From NCBI RefSeq assembly GCF_000263595.1, contig NZ_ADES01000013.1:1-44522 (forward strand): 44,522 nucleotides of DNA. Reading direction: 5' to 3'. The translations under genes and the position numbers were made by a program. Within the stretch, counting starts at the first letter, position 1, and each line of letters opens with the position of its first letter. Source of the DNA: Gardnerella vaginalis 1500E (GTDB lineage: Bacteria > Actinomycetota > Actinomycetes > Actinomycetales > Bifidobacteriaceae). Shown here piece after piece: positions 33,942 to 41,239 of the stretch. A model generated the notes under the pieces. That model had not been told where the DNA came from and searched no databases. It worked only from the letters and a program-made list of their open reading frames with translations.

Positions 33942-34853
33942 TCATGAATTCTTCTTAATCTGTGCGTTATCTTCGCAGTCGAATATATTTTTTATGCATG
34001 TTGAGATGGCATTCTGCTTACTTTCAAAAAGATTACATACAATAATGAAAATAATAGCTAAAATAATAAACCTGTAAAATCCTAACCACATATGTTCTGT
34101 AATAATTTCATTATTTAACAATCTCGTACCACCACTAACACTAACGCAATCGTAAAGCCAATTTAATAATTCTGATAAATACTCAGAAAGTTTCAGAGAT
34201 AAATACAACATTGCTTCAAAAACTACTGTCATAATATTGATAATAATTAATTTATATTTATTACTATCTGAATCTTCTATTTTTATATCAAATATCCCTT
34301 TACATAGAATCTGTAAATTTTCCAATTTAAGCAAAAATACAATGCACGTTATTATCAAAGCAACTATTGTCCAATTAGACTCATTTAAAAACCCTAAAAG
34401 TGTAAACAATACTGACGAAACAGAAATCAAGAACTTTGAACTTTTCAAGAAAGCTTTAACGCTTCTGCGCACTAAAAAGCAGAACGGTATAAACCATAGA
34501 ATGAACATTGCTAGCGATTTATAACATTCTGGCAAACCTTTAGTTGTATCATAATAAATATATGCCGAAATGCAAAAGGATAAATACAACTGAATAAAAG
34601 GTATTAAAAATAGAATTTCATTGTTCTTAAACTTTAAATAAATAAGGAACAATAAAAATAGTATTAAGTACACTACACAAGCATTAACAATAGAATATAT
34701 TCGCTTTGAGTATTCAATATTACCGTAAAAAATTATGGCTATGGTAAAATACAGTAAAAGCACAGATAATACTATTAAAAGCATGCGTGCCACTAGTATA
34801 CAATTCCTACGACTGTTAAAAAAGGAATATAATTTATCTTTTAAATTAAGCAT
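33942..34853 (-). CDS. Unrecognised multi-pass membrane protein in the RelA/SpoT island
   Basis: This 303-residue protein has about seven or eight hydrophobic spans (near 20–42, 52–75, 80–97, 112–130, 138–180, 200–222, 255–275), short charged loops and a hydrophilic C-terminus with CEDNAQIKKNS. It is extremely AT-rich with Ile/Leu/Lys/Asn-heavy composition, unlike the core genes here, which suggests transfer. The ATG lacks a strong ribosome-binding site. It converges on the synthetase gene with 18 bp between the stops and no room for a terminator. It may be a third component of the system or a passenger. I do not recognise a family. Confidence 0.7.
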   Translation of the reverse strand: MLNLKDKLYSFFNSRRNCILVARMLLIVLSVLLLYFTIAIIFYGNIEYSKRIYSIVNACVVYLILFLLFLIYLKFKNNEILFLIPFIQLYLSFCISAYIYYDTTKGLPECYKSLAMFILWFIPFCFLVRRSVKAFLKSSKFLISVSSVLFTLLGFLNESNWTIVALIITCIVFLLKLENLQILCKGIFDIKIEDSDSNKYKLIIINIMTVVFEAMLYLSLKLSEYLSELLNWLYDCVSVSGGTRLLNNEIITEHMWLGFYRFIILAIIFIIVCNLFESKQNAISTCIKNIFDCEDNAQIKKNS

Positions 34854-35231
34854 TTCAAACCCGCTTTTAGTAAGTGCAATATCTGCGTACTACAATGACA
34901 ACGCAATTAACTTTGTCATAATTGATTTATTCATTAATGGAAACTTTGTTATTAATTCTCACAAATTGTATATCTTCTATTTCAAAATAATATTTAACCT
35001 TTTTCTTCATTTGACTTATAAGACACAAAATTTTTTCTTTATCAATCGACTCCGACTTGTAGTCCAGCAAATATTAACGCACCCCCTGCAAAAATACCAC
35101 TAACCAATTCAGGAGTAATCAAAAAAATCGGGCGACGCATAAATGCATCGCCCGCAAAACTTTCGTTTTCAAATCGTATTTAAAAAATTACTATGCTTAC
35201 TGTACATTCTGTACAATCTCTTTACGCATAA
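34854..35231. other. AT-rich intergenic region with an orphan terminator
   Basis: I see no credible gene. CGGGCGACGCAT (35129–35140) pairs with ATGCATCGCCCG (35143–35154 region, one mismatch) around AA, followed on the minus strand by a T7 run: a good minus-strand terminator about 400 bp past the cassette 2 stop. The promoter of the membrane-protein gene should lie just right of 34853. Confidence 0.5.
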
Positions 35232-35656
35232 AAAGAAAGGGCCTGGAGTCTGATGCCCCTAGTAGCACCAAACCCAAGCCCTTTAACAAAACCGACTCGT
35301 TTCCCTAACAAACAAGCCAGCCAAACACTCAACAGTCACACCATCGAAAACCAGCGCACAACACTACCGTGAAGAAAGAGATTTGGCAAAACAGTAGAAT
35401 CATGCAAAAGCCCGAAAGCAAACCCGCTGCAAAACACTAAACAGCATTCGCAGCACGTTGAGTGAAAGATTTAACAAGTGAGCGCACCATACTCACATAC
35501 AGTGCGCTCACAAACAAATCATTAAACAATCAACACACTTAATGTGCTAACAGCTTAGTGACGGATCTTGCGAAGAGCAGCACCCATGCCAGCAAGCACG
35601 GAAGCAGCAACAGCAGCCAAAGCTACAGCAGCACCGGTCTTAGCCAATGGAGCAGA
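35232..35656 (-). repeat. Cassette 3' flank, copy 2
   Basis: Direct repeat of 30163–30585, containing the long-loop hairpin (35236–35284) and the surface-gene terminator (35478–35511), plus the codons of the LAKTG sorting signal. Confidence 0.9.
35478..35511 (-). terminator. Surface-gene terminator, cassette 2
   Basis: GTGAGCGCAC/GTGCGCTCAC with a 14-nt loop, identical to 30407–30440, followed on the minus strand by T-rich sequence. Confidence 0.75.
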
Positions 35657-36307
35657 AGCGCACTTCTTAGCTTCAGCCTTAGCAGCAGCCTTAGCTGGAG
35701 CAGCGGCAGCAGCTGGAGCGGCAGCCTTAGCTGGAGCCTTATCTCCATCGATTGGACGATGAGACTTCATTACGGTGCGGTTCTTGGAATCGCGTGGGCC
35801 GTAAACATCCTCAGTAGAAAGGCTTGGGAGACGGTTGTTAACGAAGTTCTCCTTCTCCTTCTCCATCTCAGCAACGCACTTAGCCTTAGGCTCGACAAGC
35901 GCATCTGCAGTGCCGCATGCGTAAATCTTTTCAATCTTCTTGTTGTACAAGCGAACAAGCTCATTGTTCTTAGCTTCTACAGCACCAGCATGCTTGGAAT
36001 ACTCAGGATTGTAACCCTCGTTGTAAACTGGGTTCTCATATGCTGGATAATCTGTAGCCTTAATGCCCTTTTCATCGAACTTGGAAGCTTCACCAAAACG
36101 CATGTCGCTAGCCTTCTTAGGAACGGCTGGAGAATCAGTCTGAGTAGTATCACCGAGCTGTTCAGTAGTGCCGTGCTTAGTAACGTCACCATTAGTGCCG
36201 CTACCATAGCCAGAAAAACCTGCAGCGAAAGCTGGGGCGGCGAAAGCCAAGCCAGAAACGAGGGTGGCGCCAGCAGCAAGTGCGGCGATAGCCTTCTTGT
36301 TAAACAT
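35555..36307 (-). CDS. Secreted surface protein, LAKTG wall-anchored (cassette 2)
   Basis: This 250-residue protein is the paralogue of the gene at 30484–31629 at both ends only. The signal peptide begins with the same MFNKKAIAALAAGATLVSGL and ends AFAAPAFA. The mature part differs completely: a Gly/Thr-rich start, a Tyr/Pro/Asn-rich segment (YPAYENPVYNEGYNPEY), a short helical region with two Cys (YACGTAD and AKCVAE), then an Ala/Pro/Lys-rich wall-spanning tail (PAKAAAPAAAAAPAKAAAKA) and LAKTG, a membrane span and RKIRH. AAAGGA precedes the ATG. The promoter carries the same G10 spacer. Expected location is the cell wall, attached by a class E-type sortase encoded elsewhere. Function is unknown. 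Confidence 0.9.
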   Translation of the reverse strand: MFNKKAIAALAAGATLVSGLAFAAPAFAAGFSGYGSGTNGDVTKHGTTEQLGDTTQTDSPAVPKKASDMRFGEASKFDEKGIKATDYPAYENPVYNEGYNPEYSKHAGAVEAKNNELVRLYNKKIEKIYACGTADALVEPKAKCVAEMEKEKENFVNNRLPSLSTEDVYGPRDSKNRTVMKSHRPIDGDKAPAKAAAPAAAAAPAKAAAKAEAKKCASAPLAKTGAAVALAAVAASVLAGMGAALRKIRH

Positions 36308-36702
36308 AATATTTTCCTTTCTTCTTCTCCACCACGCTTAAAACGCAGTGAAAAACATAAACCCACAAAATCAATATCTTGTGGATAACTTTCAGATAGA
36401 GCATCTAGCTGAAAGCTGTTATTAACATACCCCCCCCCCGTTCGAAAAAGTCAAGAGCAAAAACAAACATCCAACACAGAAACCATCAACAAAATTACAA
36501 AAATATTCCAGTAAAAGCACGTAAAACCATAAAAAATACGCTAAACAACACTGTTTAATCGTAAAAAATACTATTTCACGATTTTCAAAGATTTTTCTCA
36601 GAAAACTCTCAGGAAACTCGCCGCCGCTCCCCCGAGTCGCCCTCAAACCCTTGAAAAACCGCCACTCACAGCGCGACACGCCGTGCGCTACACGCGGAGA
36701 CC
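36230..36702 (-). repeat. Cassette 5' flank, copy 2
   Basis: Direct repeat of 31553–32026: signal peptide codons, leader with 5' hairpin (36389–36415) and DnaA-box 9-mer (36380–36388), G10 promoter and upstream DNA ending GCTACACGCGGAGAC. Confidence 0.9.
36424..36454 (-). promoter_or_regulatory. Promoter with G10 tract in the -35/-10 spacer, cassette 2
   Basis: -35 TTGACT (36449–36454), a 19-bp spacer of TTTTCGAAC plus ten G (36430–36439), and -10 TATGTT (36424–36429). It is identical to cassette 1, including tract length. Confidence 0.75.
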
Positions 36703-36729
36703 ACACGCGCCGCGAACCACATCGTCACC

Positions 36730-36872
36730 TATTCGTTACTAATGCAGTCTTCGTACTGCGCCAGTAACGATAAATCGCATTTATTCGCTATTAACGCAGT
36801 CTGCGTACTGCACTATCAACACTAAATCGCAATTATTCGTTACTAACGCAGAAACGCAGCGACGCAAGTAAC
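36730..36872. repeat. 52-bp-period inverted array, locus 2
   Basis: Three units begin TATTCG at 36730, 36782 and 36834. CGTTACT-like motifs start at 36734, 36786 and 36838; reverse AGTAACG-like motifs at 36763, 36815 and 36867. Inner GCAGT (36744, 36796, GCAG at 36848) is paired with ACTGC (36755, 36807). Every element repeats at exactly 52 bp. It lies between the rplA terminator and cassette 2. Confidence 0.85.
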
Positions 36873-36875
36873 AAA

Positions 36876-36919
36876 AAACGCTGAAAACGTAACTCAAAAA
36901 GAGCACATTCTCAGCGTTT
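36876..36919 (-). terminator. rplK–rplA operon terminator
   Basis: AAACGCTGA (36876–36884) pairs with TCAGCGTTT (36911–36919). On the minus strand the stem is followed by TTTGTTAC. It lies 63 bp past the rplA stop. Confidence 0.6.
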
Positions 36920-36981
36920 AAGCCTTAGCGCTTAATTATATTGCGCGCAAAATTACGAAGGCAATAACTTAAGCAATAAAA

Positions 36982-37677
36982 TCAGGCAGCGATGCTTGCA
37001 ATATCCACTGGAACACCAGGAGCCATTGTGGAAGTCACAGTTACCTTAGTAATGTAACGACCCTTAATGGTGGTTGGCTTCAAACGGCGGACTTCGTCTG
37101 CAACAGCCTTGAAGTTTTCTTCAAGAGCCTTGGCATCGAAGGAGAGCTTGCCGAAGAGGAAGGACAGGTTGCCCTGGCGATCCACGCGGAACTCAATCTT
37201 ACCGCCCTTAATGTCTGCAACAGCCTTGGCAACATCCATGGTCACGGTGCCAGTCTTTGGATTTGGCATCAAGCTACGAGGACCGAGAACACGACCCAAG
37301 CGGCCAACCTTACCCATCATGTCTGGGGTTGCAACGACTGCATCGAAGTCAAGGAAGCCGCCGGCAACCTTTTCGATCAATTCGTCATCACCAACGATGT
37401 CGGCGCCAGCTTCCTGAGCCTCAGTAGCCTTTGGGCCACGAGCAAACACCAAAACCTTAGCGGTTTTACCGGTGCCGTTTGGCAAGTTCACAACGCCACG
37501 AACCAACTGATCAGCCTTGCGAGGATCTACATTAAGGCGCATAACAGCCTCAACGGACTCGTCGAAAGCGTGCTTTGGCATGCTCTGCAACAAAGCAATA
37601 GCTTCAGCTGGGGTGTACAGGTTATTGCGGTCGATCTTCTCAGCCGCTTCACGATACTTCTTAGAACGCTTAGCCAT
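36982..37677 (-). CDS. rplA: 50S ribosomal protein L1
   Basis: This 231-residue protein of the L1 stalk assists release of deacylated tRNA and commonly represses its own L11–L1 mRNA. Sequence marks: N-terminal [48 protein letters not shown]; the central VFARG segment; and [20 protein letters not shown] followed by TGTV. The length matches the family. GGGAG lies about 8 bp before the ATG. It follows rplK by 14 bp, so both are one transcript. Confidence 0.98.
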   Translation of the reverse strand: MAKRSKKYREAAEKIDRNNLYTPAEAIALLQSMPKHAFDESVEAVMRLNVDPRKADQLVRGVVNLPNGTGKTAKVLVFARGPKATEAQEAGADIVGDDELIEKVAGGFLDFDAVVATPDMMGKVGRLGRVLGPRSLMPNPKTGTVTMDVAKAVADIKGGKIEFRVDRQGNLSFLFGKLSFDAKALEENFKAVADEVRRLKPTTIKGRYITKVTVTSTMAPGVPVDIASIAA

Positions 37678-37691
37678 TTCTACACTCCCTT

Positions 37692-38123
37692 TCAGTCGGT
37701 AACGGTAATACCCATCGAGCGAGCGGTGCCCGCGATGATCTTCATACCGGCCTCGACGTCACGTGCGGAGAGGTCAGGCATCTTAATTTCGGCGATTTCG
37801 CGCACCTGAGCCTTGGTCACAGAACCAACCTTGTGAGTCAATGGATTCTCGGTGCCCTTCTGAATGCCAGCAGCCTTAAGCAACAAAGCAGCGGCTGGTG
37901 GGGTCTTCAAAATGAAGGTGAAGGAACGATCTTCGTAAACGGTGATCTCTACTGGGACGATCTGACCCATCTTGTCCTTCGTCTGGTCGTTATAGGCCTT
38001 GCAGAAGTCCATGATGTTCACGCCGTGGGAGCCTAATGCTGGACCCAGTGGTGGGGCTGGATTTGCTTTACCAGCCTGAATCTCGAGCTTAATAAGCGCG
38101 GAGACTTTCTTTTTCGGAGCCAT
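37692..38123 (-). CDS. rplK: 50S ribosomal protein L11
   Basis: This 143-residue protein of the GTPase-associated centre binds 23S rRNA and contacts elongation factors, and in other bacteria it is needed for RelA activation. It shows the proline-rich N-domain [20 protein letters not shown] and the rRNA-binding C-domain with GTARSMGI near the end. The length is normal. AGAAGA precedes the ATG. A leader of about 130 nt separates it from a CATAAT -10-like element at 38262–38267. Confidence 0.98.
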   Translation of the reverse strand: MAPKKKVSALIKLEIQAGKANPAPPLGPALGSHGVNIMDFCKAYNDQTKDKMGQIVPVEITVYEDRSFTFILKTPPAAALLLKAAGIQKGTENPLTHKVGSVTKAQVREIAEIKMPDLSARDVEAGMKIIAGTARSMGITVTD

Positions 38124-38401
38124 AATATGGTTCTTCTTTCTTGTACAAGCGGTTCAAACGGTTGCTACAAACGCTGATATAAAGCCGTTTTGCAGCTTCC
38201 TCCCGCATCTTGTATTGCTGTGCTGTGCTAGCGGATTACTCCTCCAGTCACAAGCCTTCCTATTATGCCACATCTTCGCGACACGCTGCATTACGACAGC
38301 TGCAATTCTTAACATTTAGCAGCAACATATTTTCACATACATGCTTAATATGAGGCTACCTATAAATATTCACAAAATATGCCATGGCTCGGTAAATAAA
38401 C
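38124..38401 (-). promoter_or_regulatory. rplK leader and promoter region
   Basis: No gene is present. The minus strand carries CATAAT (38262–38267) as a possible -10, without a good -35. The untranslated leader of about 130 nt is where an L1-binding structure would be expected in L11–L1 operons, but I cannot identify one with confidence. Confidence 0.35.
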
Positions 38402-38434
38402 AAAACCGGAGCGCAAATTAACGCGCCCCGGTTT
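38402..38434 (-). terminator. nusG terminator
   Basis: AAACCGG-A-GCGC pairs with GCGC-C-CCGGTTT across an 8-nt loop (one A·C mismatch), followed on the minus strand by TGTTTATTTA. Between it and the nusG stop are three to four 13-bp imperfect tandem units ending GAAATC (38455–38490). Confidence 0.75.
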
Positions 38435-38490
38435 GTAAAAGTTATAAAAACTTAAGATTTCTGCTTAAGATTTCGGCTCAGGATTTCAGC

Positions 38491-39348
38491 TCAAACAATC
38501 GGCTCAACCTGGTTGAAACCAAGCTCCACAGGAGTTTCACGACCAAAGATGGAAACCAACACTGTAAGCTTCTGAGTTGTAGGCTCCACGTCCGAAACCA
38601 CAGCAGCCATAGTAGAGAATGGACCGTCTGTAACAGTAACCTGATCGCCAACCTTGTAAGCAACTTCAACCTTGCGCTTACGTGCAGCTGCAGGCTTATC
38701 TCCAGCGTTCTTCAAAGCTTCGGAAGCAATCATAGGAGCCATCATTGCCACAACTTCCTTGCGGCTCAATGGAGCTGGCTCTCTAGAAGGTCCAACGAAA
38801 CCAGTCACGCCCTCAGTTTCGCGCACAATGCGACGAGCGTTTTCATCCGGCCACATGCGAATGAGCACATAACCTGGCACACGCACGCGGGTAATAACTT
38901 TCTTACCCTTTTCCGTATGCTTCTCAACTTCTTCCATTGGAACTTCAATCTGGAAAATCTTATCTTCCAAACCAAAGTTCTGCACACGAGATTCAACGTT
39001 AGTCTTTACACGCTTCTCATAGCCAGAGTAGGTGTGAAGCACATACCACTTGCCTTCCAAAGTGCGCAGCTTCTTAGAAAACTCAGCTACAGCAATTGCG
39101 CCGGCATCAGTTGGGTCGTCTTCAGTAGATTCAGAATCAGTTGATTCGGCATCAGTTGCGCCAGTTTCAGCTTCCGCGTTATCTGCGTCAAGAGACGCAA
39201 CAGCAGCTTCAGCGGCGGCATCGTCAGAAGAATCAGCAGCAGCATCAGAAGCATCGTTAACTGGAGCTGCATCTACGGCTTCAACATCTTCTACAGCATC
39301 TGCAACTTCTACAGCTTCTGCTTCTTCGGGATTGAACTCATCAGTCAT
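38491..39348 (-). CDS. nusG: Transcription termination/antitermination factor NusG
   Basis: This 285-residue factor binds RNA polymerase and couples it to ribosomes and Rho. About the first 95 residues are an acidic, Ala/Asp/Glu-rich, disordered extension typical of actinobacterial NusG. The NGN domain follows ([35 protein letters not shown]), then a KOW domain at the end ([19 protein letters not shown] to FNQVEPIV). GAAGGTG precedes the ATG. It lies 26 bp downstream of secE in the tRNA-Trp–secE–nusG order. Confidence 0.97.
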   Translation of the reverse strand: MTDEFNPEEAEAVEVADAVEDVEAVDAAPVNDASDAAADSSDDAAAEAAVASLDADNAEAETGATDAESTDSESTEDDPTDAGAIAVAEFSKKLRTLEGKWYVLHTYSGYEKRVKTNVESRVQNFGLEDKIFQIEVPMEEVEKHTEKGKKVITRVRVPGYVLIRMWPDENARRIVRETEGVTGFVGPSREPAPLSRKEVVAMMAPMIASEALKNAGDKPAAARKRKVEVAYKVGDQVTVTDGPFSTMAAVVSDVEPTTQKLTVLVSIFGRETPVELGFNQVEPIV

Positions 39349-39374
39349 ATTTTATACACCTTCAAAATTTCAAC

Positions 39375-39602
39375 TCAGCCGAACAACCACATTACGAACT
39401 TGCCTAAGCCAAGATCCATGCAGGTTACGAAAGCCATTAAGAACACAACGAATATGAACACAGCTATAGACCAAGCGAACAACTCTTTGCCGTGAGGAGC
39501 AACAACCTTGCGCGTTTCGTCGATAGTTTGCTTGACGAACATGCCAATACGCATGAACAAGTTCGGCTTTACTGCTTTCTTAGTGCTGCGTGCCTGTGCC
39601 AT
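39375..39602 (-). CDS. secE: Preprotein translocase subunit SecE
   Basis: This 75-residue single-span membrane protein clamps SecY in the protein-export channel. It shows the amphipathic motif FVKQTIDETRKVVAPHGKEL followed by one transmembrane helix (about 43–65). The short single-span form is normal for Gram-positives. GAAGGAATAAGG precedes the ATG. It lies between tRNA-Trp and nusG, all on the minus strand, and is required for export of the surface proteins in this window. Confidence 0.96.
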   Translation of the reverse strand: MAQARSTKKAVKPNLFMRIGMFVKQTIDETRKVVAPHGKELFAWSIAVFIFVVFLMAFVTCMDLGLGKFVMWLFG

Positions 39603-39639
39603 GCCTTATTCCTTCGTGTAGAATTTGTGAACTAAAAAC

Positions 39640-39715
39640 TGGCAGGGACGGCGGGACTCGAACCCACAACCTACGGTTTTGGAGACCGTTGCGCTACCAA
39701 TTGCGCCACATCCCT
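39640..39715 (-). tRNA. trnW: tRNA-Trp (anticodon CCA)
   Basis: A 73-nt cloverleaf plus an encoded CCA. The acceptor stem AGGGATG/CGTCCCT (one G·T pair), a D-arm containing GGTAGCGC, the anticodon loop CTCCAAA with anticodon CCA, and the T-loop GGTTCGAGTC are all visible, with discriminator base G. Confidence 0.96.
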
Positions 39716-39730
39716 ATGGTGAACTTGCTT

Positions 39731-39759
39731 ATCATACCCCAAAAGGTGCGACATAGCAA
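39731..39759 (-). promoter_or_regulatory. Promoter of tRNA-Trp–secE–nusG
   Basis: -35 TTGCTA (39754–39759), a 17-bp spacer, -10 TATGAT (39731–39736). The expected start lies about 9 bp before the tRNA. Confidence 0.7.
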
Positions 39760-39875
39760 AACCGCCAGATAGCTATGTTATCTCATGGGCATGATTTCGC
39801 GATTAATAGCATTTAGCGAGTGTCGTATAAAGCTAAGCCTCAACCCACTAAAGTTGAGATTCAACCAACTAAAAA

Positions 39876-41114
39876 CTAAGCCTCAACCCACTTTTTCATG
39901 CGACGCATACCTTCTGCAAGCTGATCGTCCGCGAGCGCGCAAGAAAATCGCAAATAACCTGGAGCGCCAAAAGCCTCGCCAGGAACGGCAGCTACATGCG
40001 CTTCATCAAGCAACATTTCCGCGAATCGCGAAGAAGTATGCGGAACTTCACTTTTTTCTCCAAGAGGACGCTCAAGAAGCGCCTCAACGTTAGCAAAAGC
40101 GTAAAAAGCGCCGTGAGGAAGCGGGCAGGTAACGCCGTCAATATTATTCAGCGCTTCCACAATTGCCTTGCGACGAGCGTCAAAAGACTCTCGCATTGTG
40201 GAAACCACGTCTAAAGATCCGCCAACTGCAGCAATTGCAGCTCGTTGCGAAATATTAGAAACGTTAGAAGTCATGTGACTTTGCAGCTTTACAGCAGCTT
40301 TTGCAACATCCTCAGGCGCAACCATCCAACCAACTCGCCATCCTGGCATTGCGTAAGTCTTTGCAACACCGTTTAAAATCAACAGCTGATTTCTAACTTC
40401 CGGAACCTCAACGCCAATGTAAGAAGTTGAAATTCCGTCGTAATGAAGATGCTCGTAGATTTCGTCGGAAAGAACCCAAATATGGTGTTTTACGGCCCAC
40501 TGGCCGATTGCGCGAATAGTTTGCGCGCTCCAAATAGCGCCCGTAGGATTTGACGGCGAAGTTACAATAATTGCGCAAGTGCGTGGAGTGCGTGCTGCTT
40601 CAAGCGCATCAATATCTGGCTCAAAACCGCGTTCTGCACCTGCCAAAACCGGCACAGGCACGCCGCCTGCAAGCTTTACGGCCTCCGGGTAGCTAGTCCA
40701 ATATGGGGCTGGAATAATAACTTCATCGCCATCATTTAAAAGGATTTGGCATGCTTCGTAAACGGCTTGCTTTCCGCCGTTTGTTACTACGACTTGATTT
40801 GGGGAGACTTCGTAGCCAGAATCGCGCTTAACTTTGCGGGCGATCGCCTCTCTAAGCTCCGGCAGACCAGCAGTAGCGGTGTATCGGTAGTTGCGAGGGT
40901 CTTTGCAGGCAGCAGCTGCGGCTTCAACAATGTAGGAAGGAGTAGGGAAATCTGGCTCGCCTGCGCCGAAACTTACTACGTCAACGCCGGAAGCTTTCAT
41001 AGCTTTTGCTTTGCCGTCGACTGCAAGCGTTGCGCTTGGGGCGACTTTGTTAATGCGATTGCTTAATACGCGCCAATCTTCTTGTGCGGAAGTATCTACC
41101 ATATTCTCTGCCAT
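39876..41114 (-). CDS. aspC: Aspartate-type class I PLP aminotransferase
   Basis: This 412-residue fold-type I aminotransferase most likely interconverts aspartate and 2-oxoglutarate with oxaloacetate and glutamate; prephenate or aromatic substrates cannot be excluded. It shows VVSFGAGEPDFPTP, VVTNGGKQAVYEA, VTSPSNPTGAIWS, VLSDEIYEHLHY, the PLP-binding Lys252 in NGVAKTYAMPGWRVGWM, and the carboxylate-binding Arg in YLRFSCALADD. The start at 41114 is chosen because a TACACT -10 (41122–41127) with TTTACC -35 (41145–41150) and 17-bp spacing ends 7 bp before this ATG, implying a leaderless mRNA; the longer frame from 41192 would cross that promoter. The last 17 bp (to TAG) are duplicated 43 bp downstream. 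Confidence 0.92.
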   Translation of the reverse strand: MAENMVDTSAQEDWRVLSNRINKVAPSATLAVDGKAKAMKASGVDVVSFGAGEPDFPTPSYIVEAAAAACKDPRNYRYTATAGLPELREAIARKVKRDSGYEVSPNQVVVTNGGKQAVYEACQILLNDGDEVIIPAPYWTSYPEAVKLAGGVPVPVLAGAERGFEPDIDALEAARTPRTCAIIVTSPSNPTGAIWSAQTIRAIGQWAVKHHIWVLSDEIYEHLHYDGISTSYIGVEVPEVRNQLLILNGVAKTYAMPGWRVGWMVAPEDVAKAAVKLQSHMTSNVSNISQRAAIAAVGGSLDVVSTMRESFDARRKAIVEALNNIDGVTCPLPHGAFYAFANVEALLERPLGEKSEVPHTSSRFAEMLLDEAHVAAVPGEAFGAPGYLRFSCALADDQLAEGMRRMKKWVEA

Positions 41115-41138
41115 GGTTTCTAGTGTAACCGCAAGCCG

Positions 41139-41185
41139 CGAAACGGTAAATTTGCCGCAAATCTCCGGAGTTTGTTGCCGTTTCG
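41139..41185. promoter_or_regulatory. Inverted repeat over the aspC -35
   Basis: CGAAACGG (41139–41146) and CCGTTTCG (41178–41185) flank and overlap the -35 of the aspC promoter. It could be an operator or part of a bidirectional terminator complex with the neighbouring proB hairpin. Confidence 0.35.
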
Positions 41186-41199
41186 GAAGCATTTGACCA

Positions 41200-41226
41200 C
41201 ATTTGCCGGAAAATTCCCGGCAAATG
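41200..41226 (-). terminator. obg–proB operon terminator
   Basis: A perfect 10-bp stem, CATTTGCCGG/CCGGCAAATG, with a 7-nt loop, 14 bp past the proB stop. The T-run is weak. Confidence 0.6.
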
Positions 41227-41239
41227 TAGCTGCAGCTAA

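Noticed and set aside
34735..35103. Plus-strand ORF overlapping the 5' end of the membrane-protein gene
   Set aside because: It has no ribosome-binding site, its composition follows AT richness, and it overlaps a better supported gene on the other strand.
30163..36702. Composite transposon or integrated element
   Set aside because: No transposase, integrase, terminal inverted repeat or target-site duplication is visible; the direct repeats are the surface-gene cassettes themselves.
38455..38490. 13-bp tandem units after nusG as a regulatory array
   Set aside because: Only three to four imperfect copies between the stop and the terminator; it looks like simple sequence slippage.
39876..41192. 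Aminotransferase start at 41192
   Set aside because: The extra 26 residues span the TACACT/TTTACC promoter and an inverted repeat and do not resemble the family N-terminus.
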